Shown one piece after another: positions 23,273-34,310 of a stretch of 64,000 bases of DNA. Source of the DNA: Parascedosporium putredinis (taxonomy: Eukaryota > Ascomycota > Sordariomycetes > Microascales > Microascaceae); the NCBI GenBank assembly GCA_949357655.1, contig CASHTG010000005.1, positions 434,001-498,000 on the forward strand. Reading direction: 5' to 3'. The notes below the pieces were generated by a model. That model made no database searches and was not told where the DNA came from. It saw nothing but the letters and a program-made list of their open reading frames with translations. The translations under genes were made by a program, and so were the position numbers. The stretch's first letter is position 1, and every line of letters starts with the position of its first letter.

Positions 23273-24354
23273 TTACAGGGAGTCAGTGAGGAGCTTGTTA
23301 AGCTTCGCAAGGCGAGCGGAGACGCTGCGGTCGATTGTTCGGTCGCCAATCTCGACAATGAGGCCGCCAAGGATCTCGGGGTTGACCTGGTGAGAGGGTT
23401 AGGAGGACGACAGCAATAAGCTGGAAGAACAAGGGGAGGAGCATACCTCGTTGGTAACCTTGAGCTTCTTGCCAGCACCGACGTACTCGGACTTGGCAAC
23501 GGCGGTCTCGAGGCGGTTGAGGGTCTTGGTGTCAAGAGCCTAAAATGTGAGGGAAAAAGGGAGAAAAAGGTCCGCGCGTTAGCACCTATCTCCTAACTTC
23601 CGATCGAGGATGCCAATAGGCGAGGGTCGAGTTTAGTGTGGTGGTTTGTATCAAAGGGAACATACCTGAGCGCTAGTGACACGCATCTCGACCTCACCAC
23701 GCGCCGCCGACATCAGGGTGTTGAACTTTTCGCAGACACCGCCGAGGAGGCCGAGGCGGTTGTTCTCGGCGAGAGCAGCGAGGAAGTTGTTGACGGTCTC
23801 GCCGCCAGCACCGGCCTGCTTCGCGAGCTCGGCAACGATGGCGGACTTGTCCTCGGCGCTAAGGGTCGGCGCGGCAAGAATGCTCTGGAGCTTGGCGTCC
23901 CTGGCGAAGATCTGACCGAGGGTGCTGAGGGCCTTGGCCGTGGGGTCGAGGGTCGAGGTCTTGACGGCGGCGGTGTACTACAATTGGCACAGGTTTTCGT
24001 CAGTCGTTGTTGTTGATGCGGCCGATTGAGGCGTTTTTTCTTGTCTCTCAATTTTCCTCACCAGGCCCGAAAGCCCGGTTTTTTCCCTCTCCCCCATGCG
24101 ACCACCAAAATAGTCCAATTGACTTCCATCGCCATCACAAATCCCAAAATATTTGCACGAATTGAAAAAACTGCAAAGGGGTTATCGGGAATTTCGACCT
24201 ACAAGGGCAGTGGCATAAGTTCCGTCGAGGCCAAACACGGCGACGGGGGCCCTGACGTTCTCGGTAGCGGCAGCGGCGAAGGTCCTGACCTGCATGGGGC
24301 TCGCTGGGCGGTCGCGGACCGGACCGATCGGAGCAGAGCTTGCCTCGCGAACAT
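23273..24354 (-). CDS. ATP5: ATP synthase subunit 5 (OSCP / delta-type), mitochondrial
   Basis: Four exons, 24354-24203, 23977-23666, 23539-23447 and 23386-23273, give 223 residues after one repair. Donors are GTAGGT, GTATGT, GTATGC, and all acceptors end AG. The N-terminus MFARQALLRSVRSATAQRAP is a mitochondrial presequence. The mature part begins near FAAAATENVRAPVAVFGLDG. The C-terminal family signature is VNPEILGGLIVEIGDRTIDR, followed by SVSARLAKLNKLL. OSCP sits on top of F1 and ties the alpha3beta3 head to the peripheral stalk of complex V. The length matches yeast Atp5 (212) closely. One base is missing at plus-strand GGGG 24296-24299, between RAP and MQVRTF. It is in the same direction as MOB1, with 681 bp between MOB1's stop and its start. 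Two CCAAT boxes lie about 300 bp upstream. Confidence 0.94.
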
Positions 24355-25035
24355 GGCTGCTGAAGTATCTGTCGAACTGGGGAGAACGGTTTCGAGGACG
24401 GCGAGGGGGTGCTGCGATGGGGAGCGGGAGGGCGGAGGATGTGTTCGATTGCGAGGTTCGATTGGAGTGAGGTTCAAAGGCTTGCTTCCGGTTTGTGGTT
24501 CGGAAATGGGCTCTGCTCGGCAAAATGGGTGGTTGCCTGATATGTAAGGCGTGGATTCAGAGACTGCCACGTTATGTAATGCCTCCGATCCAGGAACAGT
24601 CAGGAGCGGGATTTGCCGGGTGACGCTTGTGTTGATTATTTTCCAATTTCGCTCCCAGCTTGAAATTGGCTATGGAATAAGATCTCGATTACGGGGTGGA
24701 AGTTGAGAACCATGAAGTGAATACAAACATCATCGTTTAACGCAAACAGGGCGAAAGATAACTCAACATCTACACATAGTCAAAAGGTCCTTCGCGGTGA
24801 ACGGGGGAAATTGGCAAAAAAGTAGAGAAACGACTAATTTTCCGTAACGTATCTAAAATAGGCCCAGCCCTTTCTCAATGACTGCCCTCACCCCCTCTCT
24901 TCCCCTTCTCTTCGAGAGTATTAGAGAAGGGGCGATGAAGATGCCTAATGCGAAGTACACAAAGCTCCCAAAACGCCATGCCACCTCCCGACACAAACAC
25001 AAGACGAAGAAAACAAACAGGCCCCGTTACACCCG
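24355..25035. other. ATP5 promoter / MOB1 3' flank
   Basis: 681 bp, no gene. It must carry the ATP5 promoter and the MOB1 3' end; the paired CCAAT boxes are the only candidate elements. Confidence 0.6.
24643..24669. promoter_or_regulatory. Pair of CCAAT boxes upstream of ATP5, opposite orientations
   Basis: CCAAT at 24643-24647 and ATTGG at 24665-24669, roughly 290-315 bp upstream of the OSCP start codon. HAP/CBC control of respiratory genes is well known in fungi. Assignment here is inference. Confidence 0.35.
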
Positions 25036-26032
25036 TTAGTCGCTCTTAAGCATGCTATCAACTAGGTCCCCCAACGGTCCCCAGAAATCCTTTCCGCTAG
25101 CTAGGTTGTGCTCGTCAATGAAAAGGACATATTGCTTGAAGCTCGTGTTCAGATGAGGCTCGAGGCCAAGCTCCCGGATGACGGGATAGTGGTGGCAGTA
25201 GATGTGGGCATAGACACGGTACATGCGCTTGAAAATCTGGCGCACGAGGCTCGGGAAAGACTTGGGGAAGGGAACACCTACAGGCCATCGGAAACCAAAC
25301 GTTAGCAAGAGTTACGCATACCAATGATTTGGGGAGATTGAAGGGATGACGGTGGGTGGCTATAAGGGCTGGACATTACCAATTCGGCTGGGGAGAACCT
25401 GCTCGTTGTCGATGTTGCTCTGGACCCACCCCATCATCTGCTCAATGTACGCGGGCGCAGACATCTTGGTCGGCCGCTTGTAGTTCTCGCTATCCTGCCA
25501 CAGATACTCGAACTCGTCCGTCGCCTTCATCTCGGGGCAAGACTGGGGGAGCAGAACTCGGTGATGGCACCGTAGATGAGGTTGATTTGGTTGTAGAAGT
25601 CCACCACTACCGCTCTGTTAGCCAGTGTGCTAGAGCGCGGGTCTCGATCAAAGAATCAAGGAGTTCGGGGCTGTTAAGGGGACTCGTACTGTTCACTGCA
25701 AGCCACTCGTTCTCGTCCTCGCCCTCCGGAAGCTTGACGACCTTTCGCAAGCTTCCGCCTCCGAGCGTCGCTTCGGCATATTGGCGGAGCTGATGGCTGG
25801 TGGCACCGCCTCGGCCGGGGGCGCGGGTCCGGAACTGGTTGCGCGTCCTCTGGTTTCTGGAAAGCTCACAAGATCAGCGCTCCTCCTTTATCATATTGTG
25901 CTCGTTCCTCGGGGAGCGGGGGTCTAAAGGTGGGTTTGGGGGTAATCCATGAGGATTCGTGTCGAGGGTGCCCGGGCGGCCGTGAGGGTTATGTACAAGG
26001 AAGACGTACACTGTTGTGATAAAGGAACTCAT
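25036..26032 (-). CDS. MOB1: MOB1: kinase co-activator of the mitotic exit / septation network
   Basis: Four exons, 26032-26010, 25856-25690, 25606-25380 and 25277-25036, encode 219 residues after one repair. The first exon is only 23 nt (MSSFITTV, split in the eighth codon), and the Met codon of AVNMVDFY is split between exons 2 and 3. Mob/phocein features are clear: QLRQYAEATLGGGSLRKVVK, zinc ligands CSPQSC and HIYCHH (Cys-x4-Cys, His-x4-His), KRMYRVYAHIYCHHYP and the ending WGPLGDLVDSMLKSD. Mob1 binds and activates NDR/LATS kinases (Dbf2/Sid2/Cot1-type) and is needed for septation and hyphal growth in fungi. One base is missing at plus-strand GGGGG 25545-25549, inside FCSPQSC, an invariant zinc site. 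That argues strongly for a sequencing error. Confidence 0.95.
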
Positions 26033-26710
26033 AGCGATGATCGATGGTTCTATTGGAAATGCAGTTCGTAATCTTCAATCCGTCGCATCGGTTTTGTTAG
26101 CCTAGGTTGGCGGGGCATGTTGCAGCAGGGGATGGGGGAGAACAAACAATCAAGCCACAAGGGCGGGGCTGACAGTGATGACCTGATATCAGCAGGCCTC
26201 GAGGAACGGGTGAAGGAGAAGCAGCTGGGAGAATAATAAGAAGAACAAAGCCCGCGATGGTGGTTAGAATGTATTCGCCGATCAAGGAATACTTCGTGGC
26301 AGTAATGCCGACTATATTACTGCTGCAAAGATTGTACGAAGTAGTGTAGTTGCTCTTCAAGCTTGGTGTGTTTGCTAGTGTTTATTCGCTGCCGCAACAA
26401 GTAGATTACGTTTGGTTGCCGGGCGGCCAGCGATCTCTGAGTCCTCGTGCTGGAACAGACTTGGTGGATGCAGGGTCCGCCACACTGTGCACGGGCAAAC
26501 TACTCAGTGTCAGCTCTTTGCCCCGCTTTGGCTTCAAATTCTCAGGGCACCCACCCAACACCCCACCTTTCTCGCTGCAGTGAGGAATTGCAAAAGGGTA
26601 TTGAGCAGCGGACACGGCGGATGGCAGCACCCACTGTGGGGGCTGGAATTCCTCAGTGAGAAAACGCTAGATAGCGCAAAACAAGTCAACGAAACAATAA
26701 CTTCTGATTG
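26033..26710. other. MOB1 promoter region and 5' flank of the tRNA gene
   Basis: 678 bp between the MOB1 start and the tRNA-Leu gene. No ORF with coding character and no repeat seen. Confidence 0.6.
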
Positions 26711-26811
26711 GGGAGTTTGGCCGAGTGGTTAAGGCGTTGCGTTTAGGTTAAACCTAGATACCAAATCCGCAATGGACATTGTCCGCGCAAGTTCGATCCT
26801 TGCAGCTCTCA
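26711..26811 (+). tRNA. tRNA-Leu(UAG) with a 19-nt intron
   Basis: The acceptor GGGAGTT (26711-26717) pairs with AGCTCTC (26804-26810) with two G-U pairs, and A is the discriminator. The D arm is GCCGAGTGGTTAAGGC. The anticodon stem TTGCG (26737-26741) pairs with CGCAA (26768-26772), with anticodon TAG at 26744-26746. A GGAC/GTCC long variable arm marks a class II (Leu/Ser) tRNA. The T arm is GCAAG-TTCGATC-CTTGC and contains the B box. The intron (26748-26766) follows position 37, the canonical place, and its ACCTA can pair with TAGGT of the anticodon region, as in other pre-tRNAs. T-rich Pol III termination signals start about 15 bases downstream. It reads CUA codons. It lies 778 bp upstream of SEN54. 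Confidence 0.93.
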
Positions 26812-26816
26812 CAAAT

Positions 26817-26837
26817 CTTTCTTTTTTCTTTTTTTCT
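26817..26837 (+). terminator. RNA polymerase III terminator (T runs)
   Basis: T runs of three, six and seven, each broken by a single C, directly after the tRNA 3' end. Runs of four or more T stop Pol III. Confidence 0.7.
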
Positions 26838-27588
26838 CGACCACGCATATATCCACTCGTTCACATATTCTTTTTGATCTACAGGCTGCTTTTTACGCCT
26901 TCATACAGGCCGTTCTATATCACTATTACTATTTGTCTTTTTTCTCGGCTGCATTTTCCTACTGGTACTCGGGCAGTGGAAGAACGGTTGGCGGAGCCTT
27001 GACTATCAAAATCTAAGCGATTAGAAAGCACACCTTCTTCTTGGCGTGTATACTAGATCAGAGTTCCTTTCCCTCTTGTCTTAATTCCTTGAGCTTCTTC
27101 CCAATGATTCCTTTCTGAGGACTTGCTGTGGCCCCTTTGCAGGCTGGTCCAATCTGAGCTCGAACCTTTGCTGCCCAGTTCATGTCCAAAGCTTGACCAC
27201 ATATAAAAGTGGGGACCTAGTCTTGTTGGGTGTAGCCAAGCCATGTGGAGGCGCCTAGCCCAGCAATACTGTGCCAGTGGCATTAGCTTGCGCACGTGAC
27301 AAGTACGACAAACAACTAAGCACGGCCAGAAACTTGCTTCACTATTCAGAGTTGATTCAGATTCGCAGAGGGAGGGGAACAAAAAACAAAAAGGAAGGGA
27401 AGAGAAAAGAAGATAGGAGAGAGATTCAAAGGCCGAGATATCGCTCTACTCTCTACGCACGCCTAAAGAATTCAAGGGGTTACGCCACTCGTCGCCACCA
27501 TATCGGCCCTTGTTTTCTTCACTGCCTGCCAAACTCGAAGTTTATTCCCGGGTTTCTGCAAAATCCTTCGACCTCTCCTCGAGTCAGA
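26838..27588. other. Region between tRNA-Leu and SEN54
   Basis: About 750 bp holding the SEN54 promoter and leader. Purine-rich (27365-27435) then pyrimidine-rich before the start codon. No gene seen. Confidence 0.6.
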
Positions 27589-29265
27589 ATGGCCTATGAT
27601 GATGATGATGAGGCCACCATTCTCCGCCCGGCCAAGCCCCTGCGGGTGAAGAAGCAGACGAAAATGAAGATAGGGCCCCCGACTATCGCATCCTTGCATC
27701 CATGCTAAACAAGAAGGGCCGCTCAAGCCAGGAAGTCCGCAAAGGAGAGAAAGACTTTGAGGAGCACGGTACCCGGGCGCAAGAGGATGCTTTGGAGACG
27801 AGCCGGCGGGTGATGGAAGAAGTGTTGAGCTACGAGAGGCACTTTACCGAGGACAACTGGGTCAGGGCGTGGTATTTCCCGGATTGGTGGGTTGGGGAGC
27901 AAGGGAGTGCCATCTGCGCGGGGAACGAGAAGATTGACAAGCGGGATCTCCTGCTCGAGGACAGAGTTGCCGTCGTGGAGCATACGAAACGGTTCCCCGC
28001 AAGACTGCTTGGGAGGGTGGTGCCCGGGGTGAAGAGGAAGCATGCGGCATCGGGCCAGACGTGGTTGCTGCCAGAGGAAGCCCTGTTCCTGGTGGAGAGG
28101 GGCAGCATGGAGCTTTGGTGGCCGAACAAGACGCTCCCGGACCTCTTTCCGCCTCTCGAGGTCGAGGGCGAAGGCCAGGCCCCCACGTCGATGCTCAAGG
28201 GAATCGACGACGACGAATACGAGACGGGGCTGCCACTGAGTCTGCAAGGCGCGTACTCGATGCTCATCGGGTTCCCGGGGAGAGGGGCAAGGTGCCTCTG
28301 GCGAGGTTCCAAGTGTACTCCACGCTGAAGAGGGCGGGCTTTCACGTCATGCCCGTGAGGCAAGGGTTCGCGGCCGAGCCCCAGGCGCACAGCAGCTCCG
28401 AAGGCGGGCAGAGCCTCTGGAGGTGGCTCGTTTCGCTCATCTCCTCGAGCTCGCACACCCGCACCCCGCCGTCCCTCGGGCCCCTCGTCCGCCCGGGCCT
28501 CTACCACTCGTACAACCCCGTCTTCCGCCAGCTCGCCATTATTCCGCGCCACAAGCCCGCGACGAGGAGCGCCGTCCACGCGGACCCGGACGACCCGTTC
28601 CGCATCCACTACAACGTCTGGAAGGCCGAGGGATCCTTCCGTAAAGGGAACCCGCCGCCGCCCGATTTCCGCGTGTGCGTCGTCGACACGCGCGACACGC
28701 CCTTCCCCACGCTCGAGCAGATCACGGCGCTCCTCGAGAGCGCGCCCTACGATCCGCCCCCGCCGGTCAAGGCGGCGTGCCGGCGGGCAACGTGGGGCAG
28801 ATGCACTTACGGCTCAAGCACGGATACCGCAACGTGCTCATCGCGGTGGTGGACCACGGCATCACGAGCTTCAACCGGTTCAGCGATGCCGGCTTTGGCG
28901 AGGAGGTTATTTTTGAAGGGTTCGATGACAGGGTGCGCGGGGTCACGGAGGGCAAGCGGGGACCGGGGAAGAAGAGCGGGCAAGGAGGCCCTCGCGGGGG
29001 AAGAGAGGAGGCAAGAGGGGAGGTCGGCGAGGAGGAGGCTGATTGGGGGAAGATGGGAGGGAAACCTAGTGTTTGCGAACCGAGAATCCAACCAGGGCCG
29101 ATCCATCTACAACACGACGAGCAAAAGAACAACACCTACCAAAGACCAAAAGATACCCGGGCCCCCGGCATCAGGGGTCCACCGCCAGAGTTTGGCTGTT
29201 TTTACCAACGAAAAGTTTTTTTGACATCTTTATACTCGAATGATTTTTCTTTCTTAAAACTTTAG
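27589..29265 (+). CDS. SEN54: SEN54: tRNA-splicing endonuclease subunit
   Basis: One exon in three frames; three missing bases restore about 559 residues. The start MAYDDDDEATILRPAKPLR leads into DYRILASMLNKKGRSSQEVR, RGEKDFEEHG-like sequence and the Sen54 N-terminal domain (WLLPEEALFLVERGSMELWW, LPLSLQGAYSMLIG, YSTLKRAGFHVMPVR). The C-terminal domain has DPFRIHYNVWK and LRLKHGYRNVLIAVVDHGIT. Sen54 is a structural subunit that pairs with Sen2 in the heterotetramer that cuts both ends of tRNA introns. In yeast it is essential and lies on the mitochondrial surface. Likely deletions are GGG 27644-27646, GGGG 28277-28280 and CCCCC 28757-28761. The last ~100 residues are Gly/Arg/Glu-rich with no conservation I can judge; an indel there could move the true stop (the next frame stops at 29224). 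The gene lies just downstream of an intron-containing tRNA-Leu. Confidence 0.9.
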
Positions 29266-30869
29266 AGTTCATAGACCACTTGGCTGTATAGATTTTATCG
29301 CGTTGACGACGTGCCACCTATCCGAGCCCATCTCTCATTCCCTGCTTCTGTTCACCTCTTGTCCTCAAATCTCCCACCTCTCTTCTTTGCCGTTCCGCTG
29401 CCTTCCTCCTTGATCCATCCAGCTCGCATCCAGTAATGACCTACCTCTCTATCTGCTCTGTGTCGTGGTTCTCGCGTCTTCATGGCGCCTCATCAGAGCT
29501 TGCCCCGGCGCCTTTCGCCGCAACTGAGGACTATTGATACGCTACGTACAGAGTAGGTGGAGTGACGAGACATGTGTAATACGAAGTAAACCCCGTAGTC
29601 TCACCTTGGGTGCACAACGCTCTCCCTCTTGCTGATGCCAAGACAGCAGGTATCATAATACCATTGGAATAAATTTCTCATTTCTCGGCAGGGGTACCGA
29701 AACCATTCACATCATTCCGCATGGGTTTCTTGATGTGGAAACAACCATGTTTAACACGTGGGAGTTGGAAACCCCCAAACGAGAGTGACGGAACTATTAA
29801 AGGGGGCAGGGGACCGCGGGGGAGAAGAGGTAGGTAAACCCAGTGTTGATCCAACAAAAGTTTCGCGATGTGATCAGTCGCGCGAGATCAGGTCAGCTTA
29901 AGCGAGCGGCATTGAGCTCGATTGGGTATTGTGAATGTTGCTACAAGACTGGAACGGGGGAAGGGGGGAGGGATTGGGGAGAGGCGTCACAGGCCAGGCC
30001 AACCAACATCTCGAAGCATGGGCTGCTGGATTGATGTGGAGGGACGACCAGGGTCTCTGTCAGCTCTCCTCGGGTTGGGGCATTTCAAAACTAGAGGAAG
30101 GTGATGGTGGCGTTATTAGACCACACTCTCGGCTCGAATTGGGGATAAGGGGTTCCTCGTGTTAAGTCTTCTTTTCTTCTGGTTGTTTCCGGTGTATCTC
30201 TTATCTATAATGTACAGAGATGAAAGCGATGTCTCGAGTCATCTTGATAGATATATTGAGAGCAGGGAGGACCGAGAATAGGATAGACAAAGTAGAGATT
30301 GATATTGATGAGGCCAGTTTTCCTTTATTTAACAGCAATTCTTGGTCGGTGAGATTTTCCCAATCAAATTGATTGAAATCCCCACCTCTATCATTGATCA
30401 CTTGTATCCTGGAGGAGGCGCTGAGATTATCTGCACGAAACTACCGAGATACGGCGTAATACTTGTACTCCCTGGCCGCTGCGGCGCCAGTCCAGGGAAG
30501 CGGTAGATGGGGAGATGGAAAGGTGGCATTTCAATCAGCAGGGTTGGTTCGCTAAATGGCTGGAACCATGTTATTATTATTATTTGTGATACTTGTTTTG
30601 GAAGTACAAGAGAGAGAACATTGACGAGAAAAAGAAAAAGAAAAGAAAAAGAGTGAAGCACATCTGACAGGGTAATGCGTATGTATGCCGGGAAAATAGA
30701 AGAACATGCAAAAGCTTCCAATCAGCCAAATGGGGGTTGAGTTTCAGAAGCGAGGTTGCGAGCAATAGCAAAGACGAGGGAGGTTGAAGTTGACAAATCT
30801 TAAGTGATACTTGTACATTGATATGACAAAACTTGATCATGAATGTATGTAATACATACCGAGGTATAC

Positions 30870-30879
30870 ATAGATCCAT
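30870..30879 (+). repeat. Dispersed 10-mer ATAGATCCAT, copy 1
   Basis: Exact copy; others are at 31949-31958 (+), 32250-32259 (-) and 32468-32477 (-). Confidence 0.6.
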
Positions 30880-31948
30880 GACATCCACCCTTGAGTGAAA
30901 GGTCAAGAGTGATGCGCAGCACGTTGAAAAGGAACATTGAAGGGTGGGTTCCTGAGTTTAAGGTTGTGAGGGAGATTGGCAGGATTCGAGGTAATTGATG
31001 TCGTAGTGTAGAGGAGCGTGGAGCACGAGTCAGGCAGGAGCAGGAAACAGACAACTTCAACGTTCAATCCATCATAAGTTCAATACGCATGGAGGCACCG
31101 GAAACAGGCTTGTTCAATGCTTGACTCTTTTTGAAGAGAGAAGTGAAATAAAAAAGAAATGAAGAAACAAGGAAAGAAAGGGTGAGGAGAACAAAGAAAA
31201 AGCAAATCCACGTTGGATGGGTTAATTGATGGGACCCGAAGATTCAAGCATGTTGCTCGAGGAATGACCTGTATTGCCTGTATTACCTGTATTACATGGA
31301 GATGTAGGATTGGAAGGCCAAGGCACGATTGGCATTAGGTGAGATGAGTTGCAGTTCAGCTGATGTGGCCGACATGTACCTCAGTTTCAACCTTGGCCGG
31401 GAATAGTCCTATTATTACTCTTACCATTACCACCAGGTGCGTGTATCATCGGTCCTACGGAGTCATAATGATCCATTCGGCTTATGGTATGAGTTGAGCA
31501 AATCCCCACCTTTATCCCTGTTCCATTTACGTTGCCAACTCAGTCGACGAGAGGGAAAAAGGGAAAAGGGAAAATTGTATCAGGGTACATGCGTTAATAT
31601 TAGGGGATGATCTTCATCCGGAAGCAAAAGCTGACGAGTATGGATTTTGAACTTACGGTTCGCAGAGCCCCAATTCATCAATCTGAGAGTAGCTTGTGGC
31701 ATATGAACTGGAATTAGAATCAGCCTGGCGTCGTGGTGTTTCATGGCCGTCGGGGAAGTTCTCTTTATTATCTTCTCTTGTCTTCTTTTGGGAGGGCTCA
31801 ACGGCGTCATATATACTCGAGGCAATATGGGTCCATCGAATCCGTCCAGGTTCCAGGTTCCAGGATGTCAATAATCATGATACGAAAGGTGAGAAAAGAA
31901 AAGAAAAGAGAGTGTGTGAGGATCAGGGCGTATTAGATGTGTATATCC

Positions 31949-31958
31949 ATAGATCCAT
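31949..31958 (+). repeat. Dispersed 10-mer ATAGATCCAT, copy 2
   Basis: Exact copy, followed directly by the alternating string GCATGCATGCG. Confidence 0.6.
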
Positions 31959-32249
31959 GCATGCATGCGTGTGGCTCGAATGATGGGATCCAAGACTTCA
32001 TCATTCCGGAGAACGCTGAAGGGTCAAAAAGAGTGTGATTATAGTAGACAATAGTTAGTGTACGAGCAAAAATGAATTTTACCGTCGTATTGACTGACGC
32101 CTTTTGATGTTGTGATCTCCTTGGAGTAGCCTTGGTTGGACTGGTTGAGATCCTTTGATTGCTTGGCCATCTGCTGCACGCCCCGCCCCTCGGCAGCGGC
32201 TAGCAGGACCGTGCAGTATAAAAGTAGTATTCCATCAAGCAACGATCCC

Positions 32250-32259
32250 ATGGATCTAT
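32250..32259 (-). repeat. Dispersed 10-mer ATAGATCCAT, copy 3 (inverted)
   Basis: Reads ATGGATCTAT on the plus strand. Confidence 0.6.
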
Positions 32260-32467
32260 TAGCACCACCTTGGTAACAGTGGAATGGCGCTCTCTCCGCA
32301 CCCGTGGATGCGTCGCAGCTTGGTGACTTGAGCTTCAAAACGAGTGCGGGAGGAGAGGGCGAAACAAAGGGAAGACAAAAGGTTGTCGACGAGCGATGGG
32401 GCGATGGGGCGATGGAGCGAGCGGTGGAGCGAGTAAATGGTGGATGGATCCATCATGGATCAATCGA

Positions 32468-32477
32468 ATGGATCTAT
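32468..32477 (-). repeat. Dispersed 10-mer ATAGATCCAT, copy 4 (inverted)
   Basis: Reads ATGGATCTAT on the plus strand; related GGATGGATCCATCATGGATC lies about 20 bases upstream. Confidence 0.6.
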
Positions 32478-32723
32478 GTTTGGCGAACAAGCTTGCTCCA
32501 GTACAATAGAAGGTCCAGCTTCCGCACCGCCCGCTGCAGCCAGTGACATTCCGAAGCCGACTGCCCAGTCACGGAGAAGTAGTGTACAGTACTTCAATGT
32601 TGAGTGACAATATAATATTGATAAATCGAAAAGATGTCTCGGACGAGCTGACACACTTTGGAAGTGCACAGTGGATTGATTCAATCAAATATTTTGATAT
32701 TGGCTAGCCCAAGCCCAGCCGCA

Positions 32724-32772
32724 GGTCGCGGGTCGCGGGTCGCGGGTCGCGGGTCGCGGGTCGCAGGTCGCA
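32724..32772. repeat. Tandem repeat, seven copies of a 7-mer (GGTCGCG, last two GGTCGCA)
   Basis: Five identical units then two with a G-to-A change, 49 bases in all. The GC-rich block stands out in an otherwise AT-leaning stretch. It is a variable-number repeat candidate. Each unit carries CpG pairs. Confidence 0.95.
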
Positions 32773-34290
32773 GGCGGCAACAGTTCCGGGATGCAACAGC
32801 GAACAGAGGAAGGAAGAGTTGAGGTGTTATCAGTCTTGGTCATATTACCCCGGTGGCTCAGATTGATCGCTGGGAAAGGGCGAAGGGCAATGTAGGTAAT
32901 ACGCGGAAGGCACTAGGAGCCGAAATGGACCTGCCTCAACTGGTTGGGCTGAATTGCGTTGGTCGGTGTCGAGTCGGTACTTGCTACTCCCCATGTCAAG
33001 CATCAATTGTTTTGACTAATAACAGTCAGAGATACAACTGACATTTGTTTAACACGACGTCCCCGAGGTAGCACTAGCAGAACTCCCATCATCTTGGCCG
33101 AATAAAAGGGCACGACGAACACGACTCGCAATAGGAACCGTTGAGGAGGGGGAATCCAGGCAAGAAGACATCATGCACCGCTTGCTTCGATGCTTTGTTT
33201 TGCATTGAACGCATTGAAGCCCTCGTTTTTTCGAAATAGTTCCGGAGTCTAAGGCTGGCTGGAATTGAGGAGAAGCTTAATACACTAGTCAACTTGGATG
33301 GTGCATCGACTTATTATTGCCTATACATATACATCCACTTCCATACAACTACTTCGTACTTGCGTGCATGGGTTGGCGCCATTTTCAAGTATGACATGGA
33401 TCAGTTGATGAGACTGATCAGTGAGGTAGCCCTTGTATCGTAGGGGGAAAGAACAACCACAAGGCCTCCAAGCCAGACAGTTGATGTTCCGAAAGTAGTA
33501 ATACATTTGGACAATTGACGTTGGAGTTGGTAAAGGCCAGGTCCACATCAATTTCTCAGCCCATTTTCCTAAACATTTATTCGCGTGCAACCCGAGCCAA
33601 GTCAACACCTCCCCCAACCTATGTGTTCTGTTGGACAGTTGAGAGCGTCGGCTCAAGCCAGCCAGAGCACTGCAACATTTGAGAAAGCCGGGCTATTATT
33701 AGCCTAGTAGAGAGGGTTTCAGTATTGGTGCGTGATACTTGGTTACCTCCAAAATCAATTCTCTCTGTGCCTCTCCGTCTCCGACTCCCTTCACTCGGAA
33801 TACCTAGCTCAATCTGTTGATGATACCCAGAAGACTCGCATCAAGTCTCTTTCTCTCTTTCTCTGTCTCTCACCCCCCAGCAGCCGGCTCGCTCGCTTAA
33901 CACCCCTTGGCAACATCGAGCTTCAATACCCTTGGAAAAGTTCGTTGACCAACCGTGCACGACCAAGTCTCTTTTTCGCTCTCTTCTTTTTCCCCCTCGC
34001 TTTCACGTACAAACTCTATTATCTCCTATCTTTTCCAGGTTTCAACTCTTCAGCCAAGCGTAATACAAGGGGCCGCGCACTCACGCACGAGGCACACTCC
34101 TACTGCGACGGCGCAAAACCTTGGTCAACCCCAAGTGCCTGACCCAGGAACGAGCGGCACAGAGCCCGCACCATACGCAGAGGACTGCTATCAGCAACCG
34201 GCGTCAGTCAGCAATCCGCAATCATTTTGGACAATCAAGCATCCAACATTTGAAGACTTCAAGGGGGTACAGCTACTAGCCAAAGGGCCC

Positions 34291-34310
34291 GCCAGCCAGC
34301 CAGCCAGCCA
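34291..34310. repeat. GCCA tetranucleotide repeat (five copies)
   Basis: Perfect copies in the pyrimidine-rich leader-like region. Confidence 0.9.

Noticed and set aside
27830..28609. 259-codon minus-strand ORF
   Set aside because: Antisense to SEN54, with no motif of its own.
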